Shown here: piece by piece, positions 1 to 23,887 of the stretch
How the letters are laid out: every line of letters starts with the position of its first letter
Numbering within the stretch: the first letter of the stretch is position 1
From: Paralithodes platypus
Taxonomy: Eukaryota; Arthropoda; Malacostraca; Decapoda; Lithodidae
DNA: 64,000 nt
Assembly (NCBI GenBank): GCA_032716605.1
Contig: CM064517.1
Location: 25,847,876 to 25,911,875 of the forward strand
Reading direction: 5' to 3'
Notes under the pieces: model-generated
What the model saw: only the letters and a program-made list of their open reading frames with translations
Databases searched by the model: none
Told to the model about the DNA's origin: nothing
Translations under genes and position numbers: made by a program

Positions 1-56
1 ATGTGTACACTAATATAATAATAATTATTATTATATGAACAAATAATAGTAATAAT

Positions 57-60
<4 letters not shown>

Positions 61-152
<92 letters not shown>
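61..152. repeat. (TA)n microsatellite
   Basis: About 90 bases of uninterrupted TA. The apparent Tyr-Ile peptide on the other strand is repeat read-through. Confidence 0.97.
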
Positions 153-154
<2 letters not shown>

Positions 155-850
155 TGTATATAGGGTGTCACGTGAGTTATGACAAATACTTTCAGGAATG
201 AAAGATTATGCAATTTTAAGTAAAAATGTTCCATATACCTGTACATATGCTTTTTCCCGCATCATGGATAATCAGTCATTTAATTTTGATGGTTAGTGAT
301 GAGGTTATGGTGTTGGGAGGGAGTAGACTATGATTTGTTTATCTTTTTTTCTACATTCCAACTACTCCCTCTCAGGCATAGGGTGAGAGCCTATACATTC
401 TACCGCTCAAAACGGTGAACCCTGTGAGGCCTCGTTCCAGTCTAGGGAGTGAGACATGGAGCACCCATTCACGGCTCGAAACAGCCCCATCTCTGAAACT
501 GCTTCGCCTCTGCGCTTCACTGTCTCATCCTCCAGACTCGGACCCTCACTTTCAGAACGCCACCTATTGAGCAATTAACTCACTAGGCATTGACCCCTTA
601 TAGCATATTTTGAATATGGGAATATTCATACAGTGCTATTTAATCAGGGAACAATGAGGGTATTTTTCTGGCGTTTTGGTGGGCTTTGTGGTAATGCACT
701 GATACTAGGTAGAGCACAAATTCCATCCCAATAATATCTTCCCATTGACATATTGGAATTCGAACCCGGGTCCATTGGATTTTTTTACCAGTTCAGTGGC
801 AACCCACTCTACCACACTCTCTCTCTCTCTCTCTGTATATATACCGGTAT
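153..850. other. Non-coding, no gene recognised
   Basis: No convincing ORF or splice structure. The segment at about 360-550 is GC-richer and looks like a dispersed repeat, but I cannot name it. Confidence 0.5.
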
Positions 851-895
851 TATATATATATATATGTATATATGTATACTATATATATATATACA

Positions 896-967
<72 letters not shown>

Positions 968-980
968 TATACAGTATATA
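851..980. repeat. TA-rich microsatellite after a short (CT)n
   Basis: A CT run near 820 leads into interrupted then pure TA to about 965. Confidence 0.95.
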
Positions 981-1264
981 TTATGCTGTACATTCCCAAT
1001 GTCCAAACTAACGGCCGCGCCCATTCCTTCCTTTGAGCCGAACTGGTATTTGTGGAAGTAAATCACTATGCCAATTTTAGCTTTACCGCCTCTGAACCAA
1101 TGTCATGTACTGTATAATATGGTGAAATACAGGTGTTTAAAAAACTATTGATATATTTACCGTTCGTCTTTTTATTATATATATATATATACAGTATATA
1201 ATCCAAAATATGCACATTTCATAGCCATGGTGTATACTAAGGACATTATAGACACAAATATTGT

Positions 1265-1478
1265 TTAACCCTTTATATACCGGTGACGTCTTTTTTATTG
1301 TATTTAACTATATTTAGAAGATTTTGTTCAGTTTGGGAAGGACCTCTAGCAGTTATAAAGCTTCAAACTATCTCAAGCAACCCTTTTAGCTACCACAGAT
1401 CCTTCCTAACCTGCACACAATCGTCTAAATATAGCTAGAATAAAATATAACAGACGTCGCTGGTACAGAAAGGGTTAA
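1265..1478. mobile_element. Foldback MITE, family 'B' (TTAA-flanked)
   Basis: The element starts TTAACCCTTTATATACCGGT and ends with the inverse (ACCGGT-like, AAAGGGTTAA). The two halves pair along most of their length (AGACGATTTTG against CAAAATCGTCT-like), so the whole unit is one long hairpin. Flanking TTAA suggests piggyBac-type insertion. Further copies are at 4575-4784, 5501-5692, 18320-18534, 22467-22674, 47343-47556 and 61738-62162. Confidence 0.75.
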
Positions 1479-1648
1479 ACTTCCGTAATGTTGCTCTGTT
1501 TACAATGGTATGTGCGGGAATTTCCAATCGCTCCGTTTTCTCTCGTCTCTTATATGGTCGGAATCAATTATTCATGATTCTGTCGAAAATGTCCAGCCCT
1601 ATCTAGCTTATTTCTGAGGCACTTAGTTATGGTATAGCAGAGCATAAC

Positions 1649-2024
1649 TTAAAGGAACATGGCCCGGTTTTCTGGACCACTTTCTCCCTTGTGTTTAGCC
1701 CCATTCGTTTTCAGATGTTAAGATGTTTGCCCCATTAGTTAGTTGATTTTAAGACCTTTCGCCCCATTTATTCGTCAATTTTTAGACCTTTCGTGCTATT
1801 TAGGTGTCGATTTTTTCCCTGGCGAACGATAGTGAGCTTGTAATGTTGGAAAAACCGGCCTTCGGCCTGGACATTTTCTACCGAAAAATTAACAAATTCA
1901 TCTAGAAGGGGGATCTAATGGATGTTTTTTTTTTTTTTTTAATTTGATGGAGGTCTAGAGAGGAAACTAGAAAAGTAATGAATACATGCAAAAATCGCCT
2001 ATAAAGTGAACCATCTCCCCTTAA
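1649..2024 (+). mobile_element. MITE, family 'A' (TTAA-flanked)
   Basis: Copy of an abundant element of about 360 bp. Landmarks are CCATTAGTTTGGCGATTTTA, TTTCGTGCCATTTAGGTGTC, CTGGCGAGCGATAGCGAGCC, TTCGGCC, TTTTTCTACCGAAAAAT and GATGGAGGTCTAGCGAGGAA. Termini read TTAA-GGGGAGA and its inverse TCTCCCC-TTAA. Confidence 0.75.
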
Positions 2025-2570
2025 CAATATTGCAGATGAAGACAATATGGGGCATAGCAGTGTCATTCAAAACGTTCAACAATTAGCTTTCCTGATTTTA
2101 TGGTTAAGCTACAACCTCCCTGATCTTTCATTAGAGACTTTATACAGTCCCCAATCTTGTTAATTAAACTAAAACCTCTCTTAGCTTTATTTTGAGCTGT
2201 TTCGCCTTTCAAAATATTATAGGCAAAGTTATGTTATGCCTTCCATGATTTATAGTCGAACTAGAACTCTGCCTATTAGTTAGTAATAATGCTAATAGTT
2301 TATAGTCGAACTAGAACTTTGCCTATTAGTTAGTAATAATACTAATATTTTACCTTATAACTACAGTAAAGTAGAATCTCCCCTGTCCTTCGAATTGTTA
2401 CGTTTTTCAGAAGTTCGTTATAACCTTTAGATTATTTTTAACCCGATTTGTTCAAGGAAATTATCAAATTGTATTTTCAGTTTATGGCAAACGAAGGTTG
2501 TTGTTAAGTCACTGTTATGAGTACCGGTTTTCTTCTTCTTCTTATTATTATTATTGTTATTATTTTTTAA

Positions 2571-2602
<32 letters not shown>

Positions 2603-2990
2603 GTAGTAGTATTTGTAGTAGTAGTAGTAGTATTTGTAGTAGTAGTACCGTTAATTATGTATACTATATGTTGAAAGGCATATGCAGCTAAATAACAAAC
2701 TTGTTTATCAATAACGATAACACCAAGTTGTATTAATAGGCTAGGTAGATTGAGTAAAGCACATTCTCCAAATTGCGATGTTTATTGTTTTAATGATGGC
2801 TAGTTACAAGTTAAACATAACATTAGTTCACATTTTATTACTTAGGCTATAGTCGTCACGGATATTGCATGCAATATTAGGTTACGAATAGGCCTATGTT
2901 TTGTGCAATATTTATCGTCTGCGAAAAGTATTATGATAATAACCTATAATAATAGCAGAAGAAAAGATGAGAAGCCTATTAGGTAACATT
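2025..2990. other. Non-coding; short duplication and TAG microsatellite
   Basis: A segment of about 50 bases (AGTCGAACTAGAACTCTGCC) occurs twice in tandem at 2252-2351. An interrupted (TAG)n lies at 2570-2647. Nothing else is recognised. Confidence 0.7.
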
Positions 2991-2993
2991 CAT

Positions 2994-3102
<109 letters not shown>

Positions 3103-3319
3103 ATCAAGATACACGAACTAATACATGTTCATGGGTTTACAGATGCAAACTGAACAACTATTAATATTTTCTGTTTAGTGTCTTAAGCTTTTAGAGGAGG
3201 GTGTGCCCCAAAATATTCGGTTTAATAAGGTCACAATTATTTAGCATACAAAGTTGAGATTTGGTCGGCGTATGTGTGCTGCTTAAAGACAAAATTATTA
3301 TATTCTTTTAATTTAAATA

Positions 3320-4178
3320 ATTGTTTTTTTTCTTCTTCATATTTCTCTCCTCCTCCTTCTGTTTCTTCTTTCTCCTCTCCGTCTTCTTCCTTCTCTTCTT
3401 CTTGTTCTTCTTCCTCCTCTTCGTCTTCTTCATTTTCTTCTTCGCCTTCCTCCTCTTTATATATTTCTTCTTCATCTTCTTTCTTCTTCTTCATCTTCGT
3501 CTTCTTCCTTGTCTTCTGTTTCTTCTTCCTCCTCTTCGTCTTCTCCCTTGTCTTCTTCTGTTTCTTCTTCCTCCTCTTCGTCTTCTTCCTTGTCTTCTGT
3601 TTCTTCTTCCTCCTCTTCGTCTTCTTCCTTGTCTTCTTATTCTTCTTCCTCCTCTTCGTCTTCTTCCTTGTCTTCTGTTTCTTCTTCCTCCTCTTCGTCT
3701 TCTTGTTCTTCTTCCTCCTTTTCGTCTTCTTCTTGTTCTTCTTCCTCCTCTTCGTCTTCTTGTTCTTCTTCCTCCTCTTTGTCTTCTTCTTGTTCTTCTT
3801 CCTCCTCTTCGTCTTCTTCATTGTCTTCTGTGTCTTCTTCCTCCTCTTCGTCTTCTTCTTGTTCTTCTTCCTCCTCTTCGTCTTCTTCTTGTTCTTCTTC
3901 CTCCTCTTCGTCTTCTTCATTGTCTTCTGTGTCTTCCTCCTCCTCTTCGTCTTCTTATTCTTCTTCCTCCTCTTCGTCTTCTTCATTGTCTTCTGTGTCT
4001 TCTTCCTCCTCTTCGTCTTCTTCTTGTTCTTCTTCCTCCTCTTTGTCTTCTTGTTCTTCTTCCTCCTCTTCGTCTTCTTCATTGTCTTCTGTGTCTTCTT
4101 CCTCCTCTTCGTCTTCTTCTTGTTCTTCCTCCTCTTTGTCTTCTTGTTCTTCTTCCTCCTCTTCGTCTTCTTACCCTT
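3320..4178. repeat. TTC/CCTCTTCGT pyrimidine minisatellite
   Basis: About 860 bases of C and T with rare G. Units resemble CCTCCTCTTCGTCTTCTTC with length variants. It opens long Ser-, Leu/Phe- and (on the other strand) Lys/Arg-rich frames, none of them gene-like. Confidence 0.93.
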
Positions 4179-4574
4179 AGTGGATGTTTCATAGAATTGT
4201 ATGGACTTTCCTCTATTGCATAATTATTGCTAAGTTCTTCCTTTGTTTTTATTTGCCCACGTGTGTTCTTCAACTGCTTCTTATTTAGTATTAGAGATTG
4301 TTTCCTTTATATTTTGTTAGTTTTTTTAGTTTCCTCCCTACACCTCTAGCAAGCTAAACAAAATAAAGGAAAATATTAAATATTTATAGTAATAAAATAA
4401 TAATAATAATAATAATAATCATAATCCAATACCCCCCTTCGATGAATTTGTACATTTTTCGGTACAGCTGTCTACAGTGATAACTGGTACAAAGTATTGT
4501 TATTTTACCCTTATTTCTGTAGTATATTATAAACAAAACTAAAAAAACAGGATTTGAATTATTAGAAGTATAGT

Positions 4575-4784
4575 TTAACCCTTTCAGTACCGGTGACTTC
4601 AGTTTTATTGGATTTCAGCCACATTTAGACGATTCTTTTAAGCTTAGGAAGGCGGTAGCTAAAAGTTTTAATTTGAGAGAGTCTGTAGCCTTGTAATGGG
4701 TAGACGTCCTTCCTAAGCTGAATAAAATCGTCTACTAGTTGCCAGAATACAATGCAAAACACGTCACCGTTACAGTAGGGTTAA
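4575..4784. mobile_element. Foldback MITE, family 'B'
   Basis: TTAACCCTTTCAGTACCGGT at the left is mirrored by ACCGTTACAGTAGGGTTAA at the right, and the interior arms also pair. It abuts the 27-bp array. Confidence 0.75.
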
Positions 4785-5489
4785 TGCTGCATGGTATATG
4801 TGTCTAAATAATGCTGCATGGTATATGTGTCTAAATAATGCTGCATGGTATATTTTTCTAAATAATGCTGCATGGTATATGTGTCTAAATAATGCTGCAT
4901 GGTATATGTGTCTAAATAATGCTGCATGGTATATGTGTCTAAATAATGCTGCATGGTATATGTGTCTAAATAATGCTGCATGGTATATGTGTCTAAATAA
5001 TGCTGCATGGTATATGTGTCTAAATAATGCTGCATGGTATATGTGTCTAAATAATGCTGCATGGTATATGTGTCTAAATAATGCTGCATGGTATATGTGT
5101 CTAAATAATGCTGCATGGTATATTTGTCTAAATAATGCTGCATGGTATATTTTTCTAAATAATGCTGCATGGTATATGTGTCTAAATAATGCTGCATGGT
5201 ATATTTTTCTAAATAATGCTGCATGGTATATGTGTCTAAATAATGCTGCATGGTATATGTGTCTAAATAATGCTGCATGGTATATGTGTCTAAATAATGC
5301 TGCATGGTATATGTGTCTAAATAATGCTGCATGGTATATTTTTCTAAATAATGCTGCATGGTATATGTGTCTAAATAATGCTGCATGGTATATTTTTCTA
5401 AATAATGCTGCATGGTATATGTGTCTAAATAATGCTGCATGGTATATGTGTCTAAATAATGCTGCATGGTATATGTGTCTAAATAATCT
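4785..5489. repeat. 27-bp minisatellite, about 26 copies
   Basis: The unit contains AATAATGCTGCATGGTATAT followed by GTGTCTA; variants carry TTTTCTA or TTGTCTA. The period is a multiple of three and the unit lacks stops in three frames, giving long false ORFs on both strands. It is flanked on both sides by family B MITEs. Confidence 0.96.
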
Positions 5490-5500
5490 GCTAAGTGGCT

Positions 5501-5692
5501 TTAACCCCTTCAGTACCATGAAGTATTTTTACCTTTGATTCTGGCTAGGGTTAGATGACTATGCTGTTTTGAGAAGGACCTATGTTACTAAGAGGGTTTA
5601 TTGAGATTGTATTTACCTATTTGAGTCCTAGAGGTAGATTGCAAGCTAAAGCAAATCGTCTAATGGTAACCAAACTTTGATGAAGGGGTTAA
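5501..5692. mobile_element. Foldback MITE, family 'B'
   Basis: TTAACCCCTTCAGTACCATG at the left and GAAGGGGTTAA at the right. It shares its right TTAA with the next element. Confidence 0.65.
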
Positions 5693-6022
5693 GGGAAGGT
5701 TTTTAGTTTGTTCCCTAGACCTCCATCAAGCTTAAAATTACACCTGCTTGGGCCCCTTTCAAGGTAAATTTGTAAATTTTTCGGTAGAAAAATGTCCATG
5801 CCGAAGGCAGGTTCCTCTTAAATTACAGGCTCGCTATCGCTCGCTAGGAAGAAATGGATACTTAAATGGCACGAAAGGTCAAAATTTACAGAAATGGGGC
5901 GAAAGTTCTTAAAATCGCCAAACTAATGGGGCGAACATTTTAGAATCTCAAAAGCAATGGGGCTACACATGAGGGAGAAAAGTGTCAAGAAAAATATCTC
6001 TCGAGTGGAAATCTCCCCTTAA
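5689..6022 (-). mobile_element. MITE, family 'A' (reverse orientation)
   Basis: Family A landmarks in reverse: CTCCATCAAGCTT, TTTTTCGGTAGAAAAATGTC, CTCGCTATCGCTCGC, GGCACGAAAGGTC. Ends in TCTCCCCTTAA. Confidence 0.75.
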
Positions 6023-6094
6023 TGGCTTAAGTGAGGGTTGTTCTGTCCAGTTATTTTTGTTGTCGGGTGTACAGTAATTGCTTTCTGCCTATCA

Positions 6095-6545
6095 TCCTAT
6101 GCAGCCTCCACAAACCAACACCATCCACTACACTACATGGCAGCACACCCACAGACACCAAGGAATAGCAAAACAACACCCAGCACACGGTATCACACAC
6201 ACATACTGTCCTCTCTCCCTCCCTGCCCACACCAAACCAGCTTACAGAAGCACATTCATACTCATATCTCTCGCCGTTCCATCCAATCACTCATAGACAA
6301 CACGCAGCTGCAGGCACGACCTCCCGAAATCTATCCTTCTGAATCCTCCCTTCCTCGCGAGGACAGAGTCCACCTGGCCAGGCTGAGTTGTGGGCACCAT
6401 CCAGCTCTTCTGAGCTATAAGAAGAGAGTGGATATCTCCGTCGTCGACATCTGCCCAGGATGCAACACGGCACCCCATACTATTAAACACGTCATAGAAG
6501 ACTGCATTGTACACAATCACTTACGCCAACAATCTTATTCTGTTT
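6095..6545 (+). pseudogene. LINE fragment: C-terminal end of a Jockey-like pol
   Basis: The frame reads AASTNQHHPLHYMAAHPQTP, then [20 protein letters not shown] and [18 protein letters not shown]. That is the Cys/His-bearing tail that follows the reverse transcriptase in Jockey-like elements. It is truncated at both ends; a longer relative lies at 52240-52845. Confidence 0.75.
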
Positions 6546-6769
6546 AATATTTATCATCCCCCTCTATTTTGTTCTGACTATTATCGTTTATTCCTTTTTC
6601 CTTTTTCTTTGTAATGTTTTCATCTCCATCTATTGTTTCTGATTATAACTTGTATTCATGTTTCCATTTTTCTTATTCATTGTAAAATGTATCATCTCCC
6701 TCTATTCTTTACTATTATTTGTCATTCCTCTTTCCTGTTTCTTTGTAACATTTTCATCTCCCTCTATCG

Positions 6770-6831
<62 letters not shown>

Positions 6832-6890
6832 TTTATTTGTATTTATTTTTATTTTATATATTTTTTATTCTTTTTTTGTTTATGTTACTT
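6546..6890. repeat. T-rich spacer with (TTA)n
   Basis: Three degenerate copies of a segment of about 65 bases (CATCTCCCTCTATTCTTTACT-type) at 6550-6770, then about 60 bases of TTA. Nothing coding. Confidence 0.8.
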
Positions 6891-6895
6891 GAATT

Positions 6896-18990
<12,095 letters not shown>

Positions 18991-19029
18991 CCTCTATGTT
19001 AGCTGGAACAAGGAAAACAAAAATTGGGG

Positions 19030-19432
19030 TTAAGGGAGCCCACCTCGTTTTTTTTTGTTTTTTTGTTTTTTTTCTCTCTTTCTCTTCCTCTCTCTTTGGC
19101 TTGTATCCGTTTGGCCCCATTCAGCCTACTGTTTTAAGACGTTTATCCCCATCCAGGTGTCGATTTTTTCCTGGCGAGCGATAGCGAGTCAGCATTGTAT
19201 GGAAAAATCCGGCTTCGCCGGAGAAATGTTTCTATCGAAAAATGTACAAATTTAGCTTGCTGTTAAACACAAATATCTATATGCTAGCTCGCTACCGCTC
19301 GCCAGGAAAAAATCGACACCTGGATGGGGGTAAACCGTAAACGTCTTAAAACAGTAGGCTGAATGGGGCCGAATGGATACAAGCCAAAGAGAGAGGGAGA
19401 GAAAGAGAAAAACATGAGGTGGGCTCCCTTAA
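19030..19432. mobile_element. Foldback element, family 'D', copy 2
   Basis: Perfect termini TTAAGGGAGCCCACCTC and GAGGTGGGCTCCCTTAA. Arms pair (TTGTATCCGTTTGGCCCCAT against ATGGGGCCGAATGGATACAA). It ends 40 bases upstream of the Gene A ATG. Confidence 0.8.
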
Positions 19433-19665
19433 TAAACCAAAACAGACCACTATCACGTCATCTGATTGCAAGGGTTATGAAAAGTAATGAAACCCTAAAC
19501 TGTAAGGACAAAGAGGTAAATCACTACCTGTATTCTCAACCCTTTATAGAACTTTATTATAAACTTGAGTGTATCCAATGTTTCCGAATTACTTGAGCCT
19601 TGTTCAAGAAGGTCGGCTGATGCACGCGATTCGTGTCTTGTAACTGCAGTAGAAGATTTGTTAAC

Positions 19666-20037
19666 TTAAGGGGAGAGTGCCTGTTTGTTTGGTCTATTAA
19701 TTCATTTATTCATATATATATTTTTAGTGTCCTCCCTAGACTTCCATCAAACTTAGAAAAACACCCCCTAGACCCCCCTTCAAGATAGATTTGTACATTT
19801 TTCGGTAGAAAAATGTCCCGGCCAAAGGCCGATTCCTACTAAAATTACAGGCTCGCTATCGCTCGCCAGGAAAAAATCGACACCTAAATGGCACGAAGGG
19901 TCCTAATATTGACAAAGAATGGGGTGAAAGGTCATAGAATCTCCAAACTAATGGAACCAACGTCTTAAAATTTCAAAACTAGTGGGGCTAAACATTAGGG
20001 AGAAGGGGGTCCAGAAAAACGGTCTGTCTCCCCTTAA
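19666..20037 (-). mobile_element. MITE, family 'A' (reverse, good copy)
   Basis: TTAAGGGGAGAGTGCC at the left and GTCTGTCTCCCCTTAA at the right, with all landmarks in reverse. Confidence 0.82.
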
Positions 20038-20267
20038 GCCGATATCACACGAGAGCTTTTACAGTCAACATTCGATTATCAACATTTTTCTGGCAACATT
20101 TCTGGAATATTTTACACTGGTATCGGAAACTAGACTGGTGATAGATTAATTTAGGTAGCCGTAATATATTGAATGTTGACCTAATAAGCTGCCAGACCAA
20201 TGTTGAGGGAAAAATAGACAAATTGAGCTTATTAAAGGTAGAAAAAGTTATATATGGACAAAGAGAG

Positions 20268-20322
<55 letters not shown>

Positions 20323-20745
20323 AGCGATACCAAGCCCTAAACTAAATAATCGTTTGGGGGTAGCCTGAAGAAATGGTTACAAAACCTACCATAAAATAAT
20401 ACACGATCCCAACTGACCTTATTAACCGCAGAATAACTTGTATATGGAGAGAATGAGAGAGGCGTGTATATGTACCGATCCTTAGTTAGTAAGTGTGTGT
20501 GTGTGGGAGGTGAGTGGTGAGGGTGGTGGGGTGCTGTGGTGGGGGTGGGGTGGGGCTAGAACTGAAGGGGAGTGGGGTGGAAGTTGGGTGAAATGGTGGA
20601 GGTGGTGGAGGTAAAATGAGAGAGGGGAGGTGGGCTAGTGGGGACATTATGGAGCTGTTTATTGATGTTTTTGTTTAATTATTATTGAGGATTTTGATTG
20701 TTTTTGCCATTTTCGAGCAATTTATTTGTATTTTTCCTACTAAAC
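20038..20745. other. Non-coding; (GA)n and G-rich stretch
   Basis: GA run at 20270-20316. G-rich strand at 20495-20640 (GTGGTGGGGGTGGGGTGGGG) with possible G-quadruplex runs. No gene. Confidence 0.7.
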
Positions 20746-21080
20746 TAACTAAATAAAGAGTTCCCACTTCAAGATTTATAAATAATCGACCCTCAGCCCC
20801 CCACCTCTCCCCTTCAAGCTAAATGTATAAAATTTTCAGTAGCAAAATATCTCTGCCGAAGGCTAGTTTCCCCTAATGTGCAGGCTCGCTCATATAGGAA
20901 ACAATGTGCAGGCTCGCTCATATAGGAAACAATGTGCAGGCTCGCTCATATAGGAAACAATGTGCAGGCTCGCTCATATAGGAAACAATTGCAGCTTTAT
21001 GGAGTAAAGCCTTTTAGAATCGCCATAATAATGGAGTAAAACGTCATGTCGCCAAACTAATGGAGTGGTTACAGAAGGAC
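20745..21080 (-). mobile_element. Degenerate family 'A' MITE with a 28-bp x4 array
   Basis: Family landmarks surround four copies of AATGTGCAGGCTCGCTCATA-TAGGAAAC (20876-20988). The amplified unit includes the MITE's own GCAGGCTCGCT segment. Confidence 0.8.
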
Positions 21081-21620
21081 ACTTGAATACATTATATTAA
21101 CCCCTTCAGTACGATACAAGGTTGGCGATATATGTATCTAAGGATAATGTTCCGATTGATTTAATTTTCAATTATTTCAATCTATGTCTTCAAGATTACT
21201 TTTTAATACAAATATTTTCACCGGTAAAACATGCCTTGTGATCAGTCTGTGTATAATGTCAGTCATTGATTTATTTGTAATATCAAATTGGAAATATATA
21301 TTAAAACATTCGAAGTTTGCTTAGAAAAATATAATAGCTTTAGGCAATTCATATTCAATAATTAAATATCTACATATATACCGGTAGCAGTAATATGTAA
21401 TGTAATGCAGAGAACATTAGGCCTACATCTGTAAATCTTTCTCGATAAATATAATTGCATAATGAAAATAATGTTCACGAACATTTACGAGCCATTGTCC
21501 CGTTTAAACATATACTATTATATGTAGTGTTACTTATTATAGCTATTTGATATTGTTATACATATTATTGCTATGTATTATGGTTATTCTTATTATTGCT
21601 ATGTATTATTATGTATTATG
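21081..21620. other. Non-coding AT-rich stretch
   Basis: No ORF or repeat structure beyond ATTATTGCTATGTATTAT doublets near 21565-21620. Confidence 0.5.
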
Positions 21621-21627
21621 ACTTACC

Positions 21628-21732
21628 TTTACCCCTGTGCTGGGCTCCGTAGCTGCTGACGTATTCCTGAAGTAGCGGTGTAGGAGTGTGTTGTAGCGAC
21701 GGTCTAGGGCTGGGGGGGTGTCTCATGGCTGT
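21628..21732 (-). other. Possible orphan exon, minus strand
   Basis: Acceptor-like ATCAATAATCTAACAG and a perfect donor GTAAGT bound an open segment, MRHPPSPRPSLQHTPTPLLQ then EYVSSYGAQHRGK, ending in phase 1. No family is recognised. The donor is strong, so a real exon or 5' UTR exon is possible; chance is also possible. Confidence 0.25.
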
Positions 21733-22466
21733 TAGATTATTGATAAATTTCACACACCTATTTTTTGTACCTGTATTTCCCGCCCCCCCCTCCTCCCCTT
21801 CCCCACTACCTCACCTACCTACCACCCCATCCTCCTATCCCCCCACAACCCCGTCTACAGCATCTACCCCCTCCCCCTCTCGCCTATTGCTCAATTTCTC
21901 TCCACTTTTTTCTACATTACCTCCACTAACTCTGCTTCTCGCACATACCACGAAAGTTGCTTAAAGTTTACATATACTGTATATATATATATATATACAC
22001 AGTATATACTACAATTACTATTACTACTACTGTACTACTATTACCCTAATTATCGTTCCTATTGCTACGGGTGGGTGGGTAGTCAGGTATGGGCAGGGGA
22101 GCCATCGTACTATCCTATACCTGTAATTCCGCTCGTTCACATACCTTACGTTGTTGCTTGCTTTCCCTTCTACGCTCTTAATTTGTACTTATTTACTTGT
22201 GTATTTTATTGCTATAGGCCTACCTAGTATTTTAGTTATTTGCTTATTTACTCTTTATTTTCTTTTTACTTAGTTACTCTCTATTCACTTATTCACTTAC
22301 CTACTTTATTAATCTCTATATACTTTTGATATGTACTCGAATTGCTATGCAGTACCTTTAATTTTGTTCTGCTATTTTGTTTACCGTTTTTTTTTTGCCA
22401 GTTTATTCACTTTCATTATCCATCATTCTCTCATTCACCCTTTCTCTTACATATCGCCTTCACTCA
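21733..22466. other. Non-coding; C-rich patch, short TA, unique sequence
   Basis: 21780-21900 is C-rich. TA at 21980-22000 sits inside ATACTGTATATA-ACAGTATA. 22190-22330 repeats TTACTTATTTACTT-like words. No gene. Confidence 0.5.
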
Positions 22467-22674
22467 TTAACCCCTTCTGTACCGGCGACGTCTTTTATAT
22501 TTTATTCTTGCTATATTAAGACGATTTTGTGCAGTTTAAGGAGGATCTGTGGTAGTAAAAGGTGAGATTGTTCGAAGCCTGTTAATTGTTGGAGACCCTT
22601 TTTATACTGAATATAATCGTCTAATAGTAGCCATTAATAAGTTAGAAGGACGGCGCCGGTACAGAAGTGGTTAA
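22467..22674. mobile_element. Foldback MITE, family 'B' (good copy)
   Basis: TTAACCCCTTCTGTACCGGC and the inverse GCCGGTACAGAAGTGGTTAA; interior arms pair around a GTTCGAAGC loop. Confidence 0.82.
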
Positions 22675-22764
22675 TCTTTGTACTATTATATCCCAGTGTA
22701 TTTACCCTTATCCATAATTTCTTCCCGTTTTCTTTGGGTTTAAGTTTTCTTCATTACTGTTATT

Positions 22765-23005
22765 TAAGGAGAGGTAGCCTATGTCGTTTTATTTTGTTCT
22801 TTCTAGACTCCCATCTCCCGCATGTTTCAGCCCATTTGTTTTGATATTTTAAGACGTTCACCCCATTAGTTCGTCGATTTTAAGACATTTCGACCCATTT
22901 CTTTGCCAATATTAAGATCTTTCGTACCATTTATGTGTCAATTTTTTCCCCAGGCGAGCGATAGCGATCCTGTAATTTTGGAGGAAATTTGTCTACCAAA
23001 AAATG
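22765..23005 (+). mobile_element. MITE, family 'A' (3' truncated)
   Basis: TTAAGGAGAGGTAGCC, CCCCATTAGTTCGTCGATTT, CAGGCGAGCGATAGCGATCC and CTACCAAAAAATGTACAAAT; the end is lost. Confidence 0.7.
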
Positions 23006-23139
23006 TACAAATTAATGTAATAATTAATGTAAAATGCAGAGGAATAAGTGAATATCATTAAAATATACCATTACATTCAGACCTACTCATTAAGAGCTAT
23101 TTTAGGCACAAATATGCATGTACACCGATATATTCACGT

Positions 23140-23345
23140 ACTGTACACACACACGTATACACACACACACACACACACACACTACAAACATAACGGAGAA
23201 AAATGGGGTGGAGGAGGATAGAGGTTGTTTGGGAGGGAGGGGGGGGATAAGAGGCGGTGGGGTGGAAGAAGATATAGGGAGAGGAGAAAAGAGGTGGTGG
23301 GGGTGTTAAGAGGTAGAAAGAAGGGGAGGGGAGGGGGGAGGGAGA
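23140..23345. repeat. (CA)n and G-rich purine array
   Basis: CA at 23143-23182, then GGTGGGGTGGAAGAAGATAT-like degenerate units to 23345. Confidence 0.85.
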
Positions 23346-23349
23346 GTAT

Positions 23350-23880
23350 AGATATGTAGGCATTATAAGGTTAAAGACTATCTCAATTAACCCTCTAACA
23401 TCCATATACCTTCCTAATATGAATAAAATGTCTACTAATAACCAAAATACATAAAATTAATGTATCATCGTATATTGTAAGGGTTAAGTGCGGTCATAAA
23501 TTGAATTGAGTAAGCTTGACAACATGTTCTGAGATAATTATAACATAAAGAATAATATTGCATAAATGAATGTTATGTTGTTAGGTGGGCAAATTATATT
23601 GTCTGAATATGTATAATCATAATGTTTCGGATTTACGTGGTTTAATTATTCTATAAATAATTAAATATATAATTATGTATGAGAAATATGTTAGAAATAC
23701 ATGTTGTATGTGTATTTAATGATATACTGTATATGTGTATGATATTTTGGATTATGTCATTATTTTATGGATTATGTACTTATATTTGATATTATTATTA
23801 TTATTATTATTATTGTAAAGTACCAAATGTGTTCCATGTTGTATTCAAAGTGTGAGCCACATATAGTTATTATATTCCAT
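23350..23880. other. Non-coding; decayed family B piece and AT-rich sequence
   Basis: ACTATCTCAATTAACCCTCT to GTAAGGGTTAAG (23380-23486) resembles a half of a family B element. The remainder is AT-rich, with ATT repeats near 23795. Confidence 0.5.
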
Positions 23881-23887
23881 GATCCCC

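Noticed and set aside
3237..4223. Long Lys/Arg-rich and Ser/Leu-rich ORFs
   Set aside because: They are translations of a TTC/CCTCTTCGT array, open on both strands, with no non-repeat domain.
4770..5538. Three 230-250-codon repeat-protein ORFs
   Set aside because: The 27-base unit is a multiple of three and stop-free, so the frames are open automatically; no signal peptide or flanking exon structure.
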